NCBI GenBank assembly: GCA_036378315.1 | Contig: DASUWU010000071.1 | Location: forward strand, 26,929 to 90,928 | Direction: 5' to 3' | Source of the DNA: CALAED01 sp036378315 | GTDB taxonomy: Bacteria; Actinomycetota; Actinomycetes; Streptosporangiales; Streptosporangiaceae | DNA length: 64,000 bases | Shown here: positions 52,815 to 61,580 of the stretch, one piece after another | Layout of the letters: each line of letters starts with the position of its first letter | How positions within the stretch are numbered: position 1 is the first letter of the stretch | Translations under genes and position numbers: made by a program | Notes under the pieces: model-generated | Database searches by the model: none | The model's input: only the letters and a program-made list of their open reading frames with translations | What the model was told of the DNA's origin: nothing

Positions 52815-53003
52815 TCATTCCGGTCGTATATGCGATGAGCTCGGACGCTCCGGCGGCGGAGTCGCGATCGTCACCTTCGGGAGGACGCGACCCGGTTCGG
52901 GTGCGAGGGCGACGAGCAGCCCGCGCAGCCGGGCGCCCGACACGTCGGCGAAGGTGCCGCCGTCCGTACGGACCTCGAATGGGCCAAGCACGCCGATCCG
53001 CAC
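52815..53003 (-). pseudogene. Truncated SARP-type regulator (N-terminal fragment)
   Basis: A 62-codon frame whose first 40 residues (RIGVLGPFEVRTDGGTF, GARLRGLLVALAPEPGRV) match the start of AfsR/DnrI-type SARP activators, where the OmpR-like winged helix begins. The frame then loses similarity and stops; no BTAD domain follows in any frame. I read this as a decayed regulator, possibly a relic of a secondary-metabolite cluster. Confidence 0.7.
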
Positions 53004-53117
53004 CTGGCCGATCTTGCCACGGGCGATGGCGGGTCTCCGCCGCCCCGGAACGGGAACGAGGCGGAGGACGGCCGGCCCGCGCCAGGGATGCGGGCCGGCC
53101 GGGTGCCTGGGCGGGGC

Positions 53118-53585
53118 TCAGGTGGTCGGCATGGGCGAAGAAGGCCGGCGGCGCCAAGCCGCGAGGGCGATACCGCCGCCGAGCGTGATGGCCCCGAGCG
53201 CGGCGGGGAGCAGCGGTCTCACCTCGTTCGAGGTGCCGCCGCCACCGGCGGCTGCGCTGCCGGTGACCATGAACAGATCGTTGCGGAAGACGAACCTGTC
53301 GGCGATGGCCACCTTCTTGAAGTTGGCGGGGTCGAAGATCCGGACCCAGTGGTGGTCTCGCTCCTGGCAGCTCCCCCGGATGATGAAGCCCTTGGGCAGA
53401 TTAGTGACGATATGGAAATGTCTCCCAGGCCCCGTCCTCGCGGCCGTGACCTTGCCGGTGCGGTAGAGGCAGCTGCTGATGTGCGGCGCCGCCTGGGCGG
53501 TGTTGCCGCTCAGTAGGGTCAATCCGCCGGCGGCGAGCCCGGTGACGGCGATCGCCATGCCGGTCTGTACGTATTTGCCCCTCAT
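53118..53585 (-). CDS. Secreted, membrane-anchored small protein, possibly SH3-like
   Basis: A 155-residue protein with a Sec signal peptide (cleavage probably after NTAQA), an extracellular part of about 80 residues with two cysteines (SSCLYRTGK, IIRGSCQERDHHW), a Gly/Ser linker, and a C-terminal hydrophobic segment plus Arg-rich tail. The core resembles bacterial SH3-like folds (RTGPGRHFHIVTNLPKG) but I cannot assign it firmly. GGAG lies 4 nt before the ATG. It diverges from the AsnB-CofE-like fusion. Confidence 0.75.
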   Translation of the reverse strand: MRGKYVQTGMAIAVTGLAAGGLTLLSGNTAQAAPHISSCLYRTGKVTAARTGPGRHFHIVTNLPKGFIIRGSCQERDHHWVRIFDPANFKKVAIADRFVFRNDLFMVTGSAAAGGGGTSNEVRPLLPAALGAITLGGGIALAAWRRRPSSPMPTT

Positions 53586-54027
53586 GTCGCTCCTAAGTGA
53601 CCAGTTTCGCCATGGTGCGCTGTCGCGCTTCCTGGCATCTGGGGGATTTCTACCCGAGGTGATGTCACGCGATTTACCGCGTCACACCAATGCTTTCTGG
53701 ACTGACGCGACTATATGTAAGGAATTCTCGGAAAACGGGTAATGGATCTTTCTCGGGCAGCGCACCCGATTTATAGCAGATTTCCAATTCGCGCAGATTG
53801 TTCGGCTTTCGTCCGCGACCAAGGCGGCCGCGCACCCGGGCGGCTCCCGACGAGGGAGTAGTTTGCCGCGAATTACCGAATGCAGACAGATAGTACACCA
53901 AAGCTGTTTCATTAATGACGATCCCAAAAAATCACTTGATTTACCGAGGGCGACTTTCGGGGAAGGTCGATCATGCGGGCGCCATTGCGCCTCCATGACG
54001 ATGCCGGCTATCAAGGGGTGTCACAGT
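53586..54027. other. AT-rich divergent control region
   Basis: 442 bp of markedly lower GC between a secreted-protein gene and the AsnB-CofE-like gene. It contains a short ACGCG-atttac-CGCGT inverted repeat near 53670 and the AAGGGGTG ribosome-binding site at 54013-54020. No coding frame with normal codon use is visible; promoters in both directions are likely. Confidence 0.55.
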
Positions 54028-56844
54028 ATGTGCGGTCTGGCGGGTTACCTTGGAATCTCCGAGAACGCCGGCAGGGACATTCTCGAAAGGATGGCCGCCG
54101 CCCAGGAACACCGCGGCCCAGATGGATCCGGCATTTTGGTTTCCGGGACGGCAGGGTTGGCGCACCGGCGGCTCGCGGTCATCGACAAGCCGGGCGGGGT
54201 CCAGCCCATGCGTTCCCGGGACGGCCGGTTCGTCTTGGTCTACAACGGCGAGGTCTACAACTATCGGGAGTTGCGCGAGGAACTCTCCCGGGCCGGCCAT
54301 TCCTTCACCACCAACTCCGACACCGAGGTCGTGCTGGCGGCCTGGGAGGAGTGGGGCGTCGACGCGTTCGACCGGTTCAACGGCATGTTCGCGCTGGCCA
54401 TCATGGACACGCAGACCGGCGAGGTCACCTTGGCCAGGGACCATTTCGGGATCAAACCGCTGTACCTGGCGCGGCCCGGCGCCGGCGTCGTGCTGTTCGC
54501 CAGCGAGATCAAGCCGCTGCTGGCCGCCGGCCTGCTGGAACGCGCGCCCGATGAGGCGACGCTGTACCGCTACCTGCGTTTCCGTGTCCATGACGACACC
54601 GAGAACACCTTCTTCGCCGGGATCAACCGGGTGCCGCCCGGGTGCTGCGCGGTGATCTCCCCGGGCGGGCAGGTCGCCTCCCACACCTACACCACGCTGT
54701 ATGAGGATCTGCGGACGGACAGCGGCCGGCAGCCCTATGACCAGGACGCGCGTACGCGGTTCGGCCATGCGGTGCGGCGCGCGGTCCGCGCTCGCCTGGT
54801 CAGCGACGTCCCGGTCGGCACGGCCCTGTCGGGCGGGCTGGACTCCTCGACGATCGTCGCGACGATCAATGACCTGCTCGGCGGTCAGGACGATGCGACC
54901 TCGGCCGTCGGCACCGCCCAGGAGACCTTCTCCGCCGTCTTCCCCGGCGAATGCAACGACGAGGAACGCTACGTCGACGCGGTCGCCCACGGGTGCGTCG
55001 ACCTTCGGGTGCACAAGGTGCATCCGAAGGTCGAGGAGTTCGTCTCTGATCTCATCGATTTCGTCCGGACCCAGGAGGAGCCGGTGGTCTCCACCGGCCC
55101 CTACGCCCAGTACTGCGTCATGCGCGCCGCGAGCAAGCATGTCACGGTCATGCTGGACGGCCAGGGCGCCGACGAGCTGATGGCCGGGTATCTGCCCTAC
55201 TTCCGGGTGTACATCAGGCAGCTGTGGCGCCAGGGCAGGCGCGGCCGCGCCCTCACCGAACTCGTCAGCTCGACCGACGTGCTCTGGCGGCTGGGAAGGA
55301 CGCGGGTGAGCGAGCGCCTGCGGCGGCGTCACCGGGTCAGGGTGACCGACCTGCTGGCGCCCGGATTCCGCGACGCGCATGCCGGCGAGCGGTTCGCCGT
55401 CATCCAGGACGACCTCAAGGCCCGCCTGGTCGAGGACATCTTCCGCCACAGCCTGCCCGCGCTCCTGCGCGCCGAGGACCGCAACACGATGCGGTTCTCG
55501 ATCGAGGGACGGGTTCCTTACCTGGATACCGACCTGGTCCGGCTGCTGTGGAGCCTCGATGACGCGGCGATCCTGTCCGGCGGCTGGAACAAGCGGGCCT
55601 TGCGGGACGCGACCGGCGACCTGCTGCCCCCCGTGATCCGCACGCGTCGCGACAAGATCGGGTTCACCGCGCCGGAGGACGCGTGGCTCAGGAAGATGGC
55701 CGGCCATGTCGGCAACGTCTTCGCGTCGGAGTCGTTCGCCGCCCGCCCCTACTTCAATCAGGAAGCGGTGCTCACCGCCTTCCACGCCTTCCTGCGCGGC
55801 GAGTCGGGCGCCGACACCATGACGTTCTGGCGGCTGTTCAACACCGAGCTGTGGCTGCGCGAGTTCATCGACTGCGATCCCGGCGATCCCGCCTCCTATC
55901 CATCCGTTGACGAGACGCAAAGAGATCAGGCCACGGCCAAGAGCGACTACGCGCCCAACAACGGCAAGGACCTGGTCCTGCCCGGCAAGGACTGGATATG
56001 GACCCGGTTCCCGCTGCAAACCCGCCACATAGGGGCCGGTGACGACATCGCCGCGATCGCCGCCAAACGGGTCGCGTCCTTCTTCTCCTGCCTTCCGCTG
56101 GAAGCTCCCGATCTCGGCCGCGACATCCGCGGCAAACCCTGGCTGCTGTTCATCTCCGAGAAGGTCGTCGCGATCGGCCAGGGCCGTGTCATGTTCATCT
56201 GGGACGTGCGCCCCGGGTGGTGGGCCAGGGTGCTCTCGCGATGCGTGCTCCGTTCCGACCACGGCATCGGCCTCGCGCACCCGGCGACGATGCACCTGGC
56301 GATCGGCGAAGTCGGCTTGCCGCGGGTACTGGCGGCGGCCGTGGCGGGCGCCGCGGGAAAGCTGGTGGGCAGGAGCGGTCTCTTCTACCGCGTCGCCGGC
56401 CCGTCCGTCCGTTCCATCGACGGGCCGACGCAGTACTCCGCCTACCCCGCCAACGTCTCGGCCAAGCTGGCACCAGCCGACCCGGACGGCGTCGCGCGAG
56501 AGGTCAGCGCGGCGGTCCGCGCGGCCGTACCGTCACATGTCGCCACCTGGCATGCCGGGACGGTCATCATCGACGCCAACGACCTCGGCGCCAACATCCT
56601 GGGCCACGACACCTCCCTCGATCCTGAGGATCTCGCCGGCGCGTTCGCGGACAACCCGCTCGGGCAGGCCAGGCAGCTGACCCCCTTCGCGATCGTCAGC
56701 ATGGCCCTGAACCTGCCGGCGGCCGGCGCCCGCACCCGGCACCGGCGGGTGCCCGTGAAGGCGAACGGTGCGAGCGTCCGGCGGTTGCCGGCGCCACCCC
56801 GTGATCACGGCGAGCCGTACGGGGGCCGCCGGGGGGTCGGGTGA
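54028..56844 (+). CDS. Asparagine synthetase (glutamine-hydrolysing) fused to a CofE-like domain
   Basis: A 938-residue two-part protein. Residues 2-220 are a class II glutamine amidotransferase: the N-terminus MCGLAGYLG exposes Cys2 after Met removal, and NGEVYNYRELR is conserved. Residues 240-630 are the AsnB synthetase domain (ALSGGLDSSTI near 268, DGQGADELMAGY near 377, EGRVPYLDTDLV). Residues about 646-895 match the F420-0:gamma-glutamyl ligase (CofE-like) family: LLFISEKVVAIGQGRV, HPATMHLAIGEVGLPRVL, GLFYRVAGPSVRSIDGP and DANDLGANILG. ATG 54028 has AAGGGGTG 7 nt upstream. The product is unknown; the fusion suggests sequential amidation and amino-acid ligation on one acceptor. Confidence 0.85.
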   Translation: MCGLAGYLGISENAGRDILERMAAAQEHRGPDGSGILVSGTAGLAHRRLAVIDKPGGVQPMRSRDGRFVLVYNGEVYNYRELREELSRAGHSFTTNSDTEVVLAAWEEWGVDAFDRFNGMFALAIMDTQTGEVTLARDHFGIKPLYLARPGAGVVLFASEIKPLLAAGLLERAPDEATLYRYLRFRVHDDTENTFFAGINRVPPGCCAVISPGGQVASHTYTTLYEDLRTDSGRQPYDQDARTRFGHAVRRAVRARLVSDVPVGTALSGGLDSSTIVATINDLLGGQDDATSAVGTAQETFSAVFPGECNDEERYVDAVAHGCVDLRVHKVHPKVEEFVSDLIDFVRTQEEPVVSTGPYAQYCVMRAASKHVTVMLDGQGADELMAGYLPYFRVYIRQLWRQGRRGRALTELVSSTDVLWRLGRTRVSERLRRRHRVRVTDLLAPGFRDAHAGERFAVIQDDLKARLVEDIFRHSLPALLRAEDRNTMRFSIEGRVPYLDTDLVRLLWSLDDAAILSGGWNKRALRDATGDLLPPVIRTRRDKIGFTAPEDAWLRKMAGHVGNVFASESFAARPYFNQEAVLTAFHAFLRGESGADTMTFWRLFNTELWLREFIDCDPGDPASYPSVDETQRDQATAKSDYAPNNGKDLVLPGKDWIWTRFPLQTRHIGAGDDIAAIAAKRVASFFSCLPLEAPDLGRDIRGKPWLLFISEKVVAIGQGRVMFIWDVRPGWWARVLSRCVLRSDHGIGLAHPATMHLAIGEVGLPRVLAAAVAGAAGKLVGRSGLFYRVAGPSVRSIDGPTQYSAYPANVSAKLAPADPDGVAREVSAAVRAAVPSHVATWHAGTVIIDANDLGANILGHDTSLDPEDLAGAFADNPLGQARQLTPFAIVSMALNLPAAGARTRHRRVPVKANGASVRRLPAPPRDHGEPYGGRRGVG

Positions 56845-57129
56845 ACGCTCCGATGAGCCGCGCGAGCGCCCGCCCGGGCGTACGGGGCGCGGTTGAAACA
56901 GGAATGTCACACGGGTGTAGCCGGGCGCGCGATCGCCGGTCGCAGAATCGTCGGTGTCCGTGGCCCGCGGTAAGCCGGCCCGGCCGTCGCCGGTACCTCC
57001 TCGACGCGATGGCCGGCCGGTCGCGATGGCACCGTGGACCTGCGTCCGCGCGGTGGTGCTCCAGGGGTGGGTCGCATCATCGCGCGGACGTCGGCTTTCT
57101 CGCAGGCCGGCCCGCTGCCGCCGGAGCGA

Positions 57130-58347
57130 TCAGAGCCGGACGATCGGCTCGCGCTCGAACATGGTCAGCAGCTCGCAACCGTCCTCGGTGACCAGCGCGG
57201 TGTCGGAGACGCAGTACTCCGCCGGCTGGGTGCCGAGCATCCAGGACTGGACGTGGAACACCATGCCGGGCAGCAGCTCCAGCTTGCCGTCGCGGCGGAT
57301 GCCGGTGACCCGGCTGCCGCCGACCCAGCTCGGCGGGAAGCCGATGCCGACCATGTAGCCGCAGTGGTGCCGGTCGTGGCGGCGGCCGAGCTCGCCGTGC
57401 ACCGCGCGCGACCAGGCGGCGTACACGTCGCCGCTCATCGCGCCCGGCCGCAGCGTGGCCTCGATGGCGGCCAACCCGGCGATCGCGGCCTGCGCGGCCT
57501 GGTCGACCCCGGCCGGCAGCCGGCCCACGTACACCATGCGGGTGAGCGGCGCGTGGTAGCGGTACACCGACGCCGACAGCTCCATGATCAGCCCCGACTC
57601 CCTGCGCAGGGATCGGTCCCGCCAGGTGACGTGCTCGTGGTGGAGGATGTCGGTGGACCGGATGAACGGGGCGAAGCCGGGATGTTCGCTGCCGTTCAGC
57701 ACCATCTCGTGATAGATCGCGGCGGCGACCATGCGTTCGGTGCGGCCCGTGCCCGCGCTTTCCACCCCGGCGCGGACCGCGCTGTCGGAGATCTCGGCGG
57801 CCCGCCGGATGTAGGTGATCTCGCGGGCCGACTTCACGGCGCGGACGTGCTCGACGATGCCGGAGCCGTCGGTCCAGGACCGGTCGCCCAGCAGCTCGCG
57901 GATGCGCTCCCACACCCCGACCGGAAAGAACATGGCAGCCCGCTCGAGCCCGAGCGTCGCCGACCGCGCCGTGCACCGCCTGATCACCGCCGCCACCACC
58001 TCGGCGGGGTCGTCGTCCTCGTCGTAGCCCACGTGCTCGCAGCTCGGCACCTGTGCCCGGAGCGTGGCGTGCTCCATGGCGCGGGCGACCAGGATCGGAT
58101 GGCCGTCGAGCGGCAGCACGACGAGGGTGAACGAGAAGTAGCCCTGGTGGTTGAGCCCGAGAAGGTAATAAATGTTCTCCGGGCTGGCCAGCATGAGCGC
58201 GTCGATGCCCTGCCGGCTCATCGCCTCGCGTACCTTGTCGATGCGTGCGTTGAACTCGGCCGGAGGGAAGTCCGCCGCGACATACGGCGAGGGCAACTCC
58301 CCGACGGTGATGCGCTCCCTCAGGCGGGCGGTCGGGCCCTCGGTCAT
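57130..58347 (-). CDS. M24-fold (creatinase/ectoine-hydrolase-like) enzyme
   Basis: A 405-residue pita-bread protein with the creatinase N-domain (RIDKVREAMSRQGIDALML, ENIYYLLGL) and the M24 C-domain. By eye, the five metal ligands of prolidase-type M24 enzymes are mostly lost: the first Asp is Glu (LIMELSAS), the second falls on Pro (YHAPLTR), the His is Tyr (CGYMVGIGF) and the two Glu are Gln and Ser. This resembles metal-free creatinase or ectoine hydrolase (GIGFPPSWVGG) rather than an aminopeptidase. It faces the AsnB-CofE-like gene convergently. Substrate unknown. Confidence 0.82.
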   Translation of the reverse strand: MTEGPTARLRERITVGELPSPYVAADFPPAEFNARIDKVREAMSRQGIDALMLASPENIYYLLGLNHQGYFSFTLVVLPLDGHPILVARAMEHATLRAQVPSCEHVGYDEDDDPAEVVAAVIRRCTARSATLGLERAAMFFPVGVWERIRELLGDRSWTDGSGIVEHVRAVKSAREITYIRRAAEISDSAVRAGVESAGTGRTERMVAAAIYHEMVLNGSEHPGFAPFIRSTDILHHEHVTWRDRSLRRESGLIMELSASVYRYHAPLTRMVYVGRLPAGVDQAAQAAIAGLAAIEATLRPGAMSGDVYAAWSRAVHGELGRRHDRHHCGYMVGIGFPPSWVGGSRVTGIRRDGKLELLPGMVFHVQSWMLGTQPAEYCVSDTALVTEDGCELLTMFEREPIVRL

Positions 58348-58495
58348 GTGCTAACGCCCCGTCACAGGATGATTTGTCAATCGTCACGTCATGGAAGCAC
58401 GCCTGCCGGGCGCGGAAAAGGGTCCGGGACGGCTAGATAGTAGTTTAGCTGGCAATACACCCTCGAAGGACCGGACCGGGACAGGGTGATCGAGT

Positions 58496-59491
58496 GTGGA
58501 GACGGCACGTGAGGTCCTGGTGGCGCTGGCCCGCAGGTACGCCTTCGGCGACGTGGCCGCGCTCGCCGCGCCCGGGCTGCTCCCGGCCGCGGCGATGCCG
58601 GACGTGGCGGCGCTGTGCGCGTTCGGTGAGCGGGTCCTCGAGCTGGACGCCGAGGACTTCGGCATGCCGGAGACCGCCGGCGAGGTGCCGCGCGACCTGC
58701 TGGTCAGGGCCAGGGCCAGCCGGATGCCGCAGACCCCGCGGGAGCGGCCGCGCGGCGCGCTGCACACGCTGCGGCCCGCCTACGCGCTGCTGCTCGAGAT
58801 CATCGACATCCGCTGGCGGCGGCGGGAGATGGCCGCGCTGGTCGCCGCCGTCCACATCGCAGGGGAGTACCTTCCGTTGCTGGCCTGGCAGCCGGTCCTC
58901 GGCCACGCCGGCGACCCGGCCAGGCTGGCGGCGGCGGTGAGCGGTCCCGACAGCAGGTTCGGCATGCCGTTCCCGCCGGGAGTGCCGCGCTGCTGCGACC
59001 ACACGAGGCCACAGCAGTCGGCCGCCGAGCGGGCGCTGCGCGTGGCGGGCGAGCCGGCGCCCGGCTGGCGCGCCTACCTGGACCGGCAGCACAGCCATGT
59101 GGCCGCCGCGCTCGGGGTGTGCGCGGCCGAGTGCCGTACGCCCTGCTCGGTCGTCACCCGGCTGGACGACGGGGTGCGCGACGACCTGGCCGCGCGCTGC
59201 CGGCTGGCGGCCGAGTTCGCCGGCGGGGCGCTGGTCAGGCTGCGGCACGCGGCGCCGGTCGGGCACGGCTTCGGGGTGCCGTCCCCCGACGAGGTGCAGG
59301 CGGCCTGGGCCCGCACCCAGAGCACGCTGCGCCACCAGGAGCTCGGCCGCAAGGCGCTGGCCGGCGCCGGCGTCGACGGCTACCCGCTGTCCGGCCTGCC
59401 GGGCCTGTTCAGCGAGATCGCGACCGTCGACATCGCGCCGGACACGCTGCTCGCCGACGTCGCCGCCCGCGTCGCCGACCTGATCGCCTGA
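58496..59491 (+). CDS. Protein of unknown function with paired Cys motifs
   Basis: A 331-residue Ala/Arg/Leu-rich, apparently soluble and helical protein I do not recognise. Two cysteine clusters stand out: VPRCCDHTRPQ near residue 164 and CAAECRTPCSV near residue 210. Around the second is HSHVAAALGVCAAE, so metal binding is conceivable. The GTG start has AGGGTGA nearby. It is divergent from the M24 gene. Its last codons and stop are duplicated just downstream. Confidence 0.7.
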   Translation: METAREVLVALARRYAFGDVAALAAPGLLPAAAMPDVAALCAFGERVLELDAEDFGMPETAGEVPRDLLVRARASRMPQTPRERPRGALHTLRPAYALLLEIIDIRWRRREMAALVAAVHIAGEYLPLLAWQPVLGHAGDPARLAAAVSGPDSRFGMPFPPGVPRCCDHTRPQQSAAERALRVAGEPAPGWRAYLDRQHSHVAAALGVCAAECRTPCSVVTRLDDGVRDDLAARCRLAAEFAGGALVRLRHAAPVGHGFGVPSPDEVQAAWARTQSTLRHQELGRKALAGAGVDGYPLSGLPGLFSEIATVDIAPDTLLADVAARVADLIA

Positions 59492-59560
59492 CAACCCCTC
59501 CCCCGGCTACCTGGTCGCCGCCCGCGCCGCCGACCTGGTCGCCTGACAACCCCTCCCCCG
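59461..59560 (+). repeat. 45-bp tandem duplication spanning a stop codon
   Basis: Positions 59461-59505, coding the C-terminal AARVADLIA, the stop and 14 bp beyond, are repeated at 59516-59560 with two substitutions. The second copy is outside the gene but keeps the same frame and stop. Confidence 0.9.
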
Positions 59561-59573
59561 CCTTCCTGCTCGC

Positions 59574-61382
59574 TCATAGCCTGGTCACGGCCTGGACGGG
59601 GGCGATGGCGGCGCGCACCCGCGGGTCGGCAGCCAGGTCGTCGACCAATACCGGGCGGCCGTCGGCGCCGGCCAGCGGGATCCGCCAGTTGGGGTACTCG
59701 TCGACCGTCCCCGGCTGGTTCTGGGTGCGCCGCTCCCCCACGGCGTCGGCGAGCGAGACGCCGATGAGCCTGGCCGGGGTCCTGGCCAGGAAGGCGTGCA
59801 GCGCGACGGTCGTCTCAGGGACGTGGGCGGCCAGATCCGGCCGGTCGGTCAGGCCGAGCGAGGTGAGCATGGCCGACCACCCGGCGAGCTGCGCGCGGTG
59901 GTCGTCCCACTCCTCGGCCTCGGGGCGGGTGAGCAGGCCGAGCCGTGCGCGCAGCTCGATGTGGTCGCCCGCCAGGAATCCCGCGATCGGCGGCAGGTCG
60001 TGGGTGGCGACCGTGGCCAGGCAGGCCGGCCGCCACGCCTCGGGCGGCCGCGGCGCGCCCCGCCCGTCGCGTTCGAACCACAGCATCGACGTGCCGTAGA
60101 TCCCCCGGGACGGCAGGTAGTCGCGGACCCACGGTTCGACGACCCCGAGATCCTCGCCGATCACATACGCGCCCGCCTTGGCCGCCTCGGCGGTGAGCAG
60201 CCCGGTCATCGCCTCGTGGTCGCAGCGGACGTACGTGCCCTCGGCGGGTGAGGCGCCGGCCGGGACCCACCACTGGCGGAACAGCCCGAGCACGTGGTCG
60301 ACGCGCAGCCCGCCGGCGGCCCGCAACGACGCGGCGAGCAGCTCGCGGTACGGCTCGTACCTGGCGGCGGCCAGCCGGCCCGGGTGCCAGGGCGGCTGGC
60401 CCCAGTCCTGGCCGCGCTGGTTGAACTCGTCCGGGGGCGCGCCGACCGTCACCCCGCCGGCGAGCACCTCCTGGAAGAGCCAAGCGTCGGCGCCGCCCGG
60501 ATGGACCCCGACCGCCAGGTCGTGGATCACGCCGATCGGCATCCCGGCCGCGCGCGCCGCGCGCTGCGCGCCGGCGAGCTGCTCGTGGAGCAGCCACTGC
60601 AGCCACGCGTGGAAGTCCACCCGCTCGGCCAGCCGGTCCCGTTCGGCCGCGACGGCCGGCGACCTCGGGTCGCGCAGCGGCGCCGGCCATTCCCGCCAGT
60701 CGGCGCCGTGCTCCTCGGCGAGCGCGCACCAGGTGGCGTAGCCGGTGAGCGCGGCGCCCTCCTCGGCGCGGTAGGTCGAGTACCGGCGGTCGGGCCGGCC
60801 GGGCGACCTCGCCCGGCGGTGGATCAGCTCGAGGGCTGCGCCCTTGGCCGCCCACACGGCGTCGCGGTCGAGCGGGTCGACGGTGCGGTTGCGGGCGCGC
60901 AGCGGTGCGGCCAGCTCGTCGATGCGGGCGCGGTCGCCCGGCGGCAGGTCGGCGTGGCCCGGGACGTCCTCGACCCGCAGGTACAGCGGGCTGACGAACC
61001 TGCGGCTGGACGGCAGGTAGGGCGAGGGCCTGATGGGGGCGACCGGCTCCCCCGCGTGCAGTGGGTTGATCAGGATGAACCCGGCGCCGAGCGCGCCGCT
61101 CCACGCGGCGAGGTCCGCCAGGTCGCGCAGGTCGCCCAGTCCCCACGACGCCGCCGACCGTACCGAGTAGAGCTGGGCCATGAACCCCCACCGGCGCGGG
61201 ACGTCGACGAGCCGGCCGCCGTGCCCGTCGCCGCCCACCCCGAGCGCGTCGAGGACGGCGACGATGGTCTCCCGCGGCACCGGGACGCGCCTGCCGTGCC
61301 AGTCCTGGTATTCGGTCGCCACCCCGTGGGCCCGCGCGAGGCCGGCGAGCGCCGCGTCCACTTCGTGAGAGTCATGGGTCAC
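59574..61382 (-). CDS. malQ: 4-alpha-glucanotransferase
   Basis: A 602-residue GH77 amylomaltase. Typical blocks are visible: WGFMAQLYSVRSAASWGLGD, HAGEPVAPIRPSPYLP, GLRVDHVLGLFRQWWVPAG (nucleophile Asp), VIGEDLGVVEPWVRDYL (acid/base Glu) and ATVATHDLPPIAGF. It disproportionates maltodextrins during glycogen and maltose metabolism. The GTG start has no clear Shine-Dalgarno. It is divergent from the NERD gene across a roughly 200-bp region with lower GC. Confidence 0.95.
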   Translation of the reverse strand: MTHDSHEVDAALAGLARAHGVATEYQDWHGRRVPVPRETIVAVLDALGVGGDGHGGRLVDVPRRWGFMAQLYSVRSAASWGLGDLRDLADLAAWSGALGAGFILINPLHAGEPVAPIRPSPYLPSSRRFVSPLYLRVEDVPGHADLPPGDRARIDELAAPLRARNRTVDPLDRDAVWAAKGAALELIHRRARSPGRPDRRYSTYRAEEGAALTGYATWCALAEEHGADWREWPAPLRDPRSPAVAAERDRLAERVDFHAWLQWLLHEQLAGAQRAARAAGMPIGVIHDLAVGVHPGGADAWLFQEVLAGGVTVGAPPDEFNQRGQDWGQPPWHPGRLAAARYEPYRELLAASLRAAGGLRVDHVLGLFRQWWVPAGASPAEGTYVRCDHEAMTGLLTAEAAKAGAYVIGEDLGVVEPWVRDYLPSRGIYGTSMLWFERDGRGAPRPPEAWRPACLATVATHDLPPIAGFLAGDHIELRARLGLLTRPEAEEWDDHRAQLAGWSAMLTSLGLTDRPDLAAHVPETTVALHAFLARTPARLIGVSLADAVGERRTQNQPGTVDEYPNWRIPLAGADGRPVLVDDLAADPRVRAAIAPVQAVTRL

Positions 61383-61545
61383 GGCTCATACAATGCCGCA
61401 TCACCAAATTACGGCGGCGCGTCGAGGGTGGAAAGTAACTATACCCACCATGGAAGTAGGCAATCATTGCCGTGCGGCGACAATAGTATGGATCGATCAT
61501 CACTAGGCGTGGCAGGGCCCGCTGGTTACGCTGCAGGTGAAGATC

Positions 61546-61555
61546 ACTGATCAGT
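61546..61555. promoter_or_regulatory. Perfect 10-bp palindrome before the NERD-domain gene
   Basis: ACTGATCAGT lies 26 bp before the NERD gene start, next to the AT-rich CATAACAATAC. It may be an operator or chance. Confidence 0.3.
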
Positions 61556-61580
61556 CTCATAACAATACGGAGTGTTGCCA

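Noticed and set aside
53665..53690. Inverted repeat ACGCG-atttac-CGCGT as a regulator site
   Set aside because: Five-base arms made mostly of CG are expected by chance in this genome; extended arms do not pair.
53971..56295. 774-codon antisense frame under the AsnB-CofE-like gene
   Set aside because: The opposite strand has convincing catalytic motifs; this frame has none and is a high-GC artefact.
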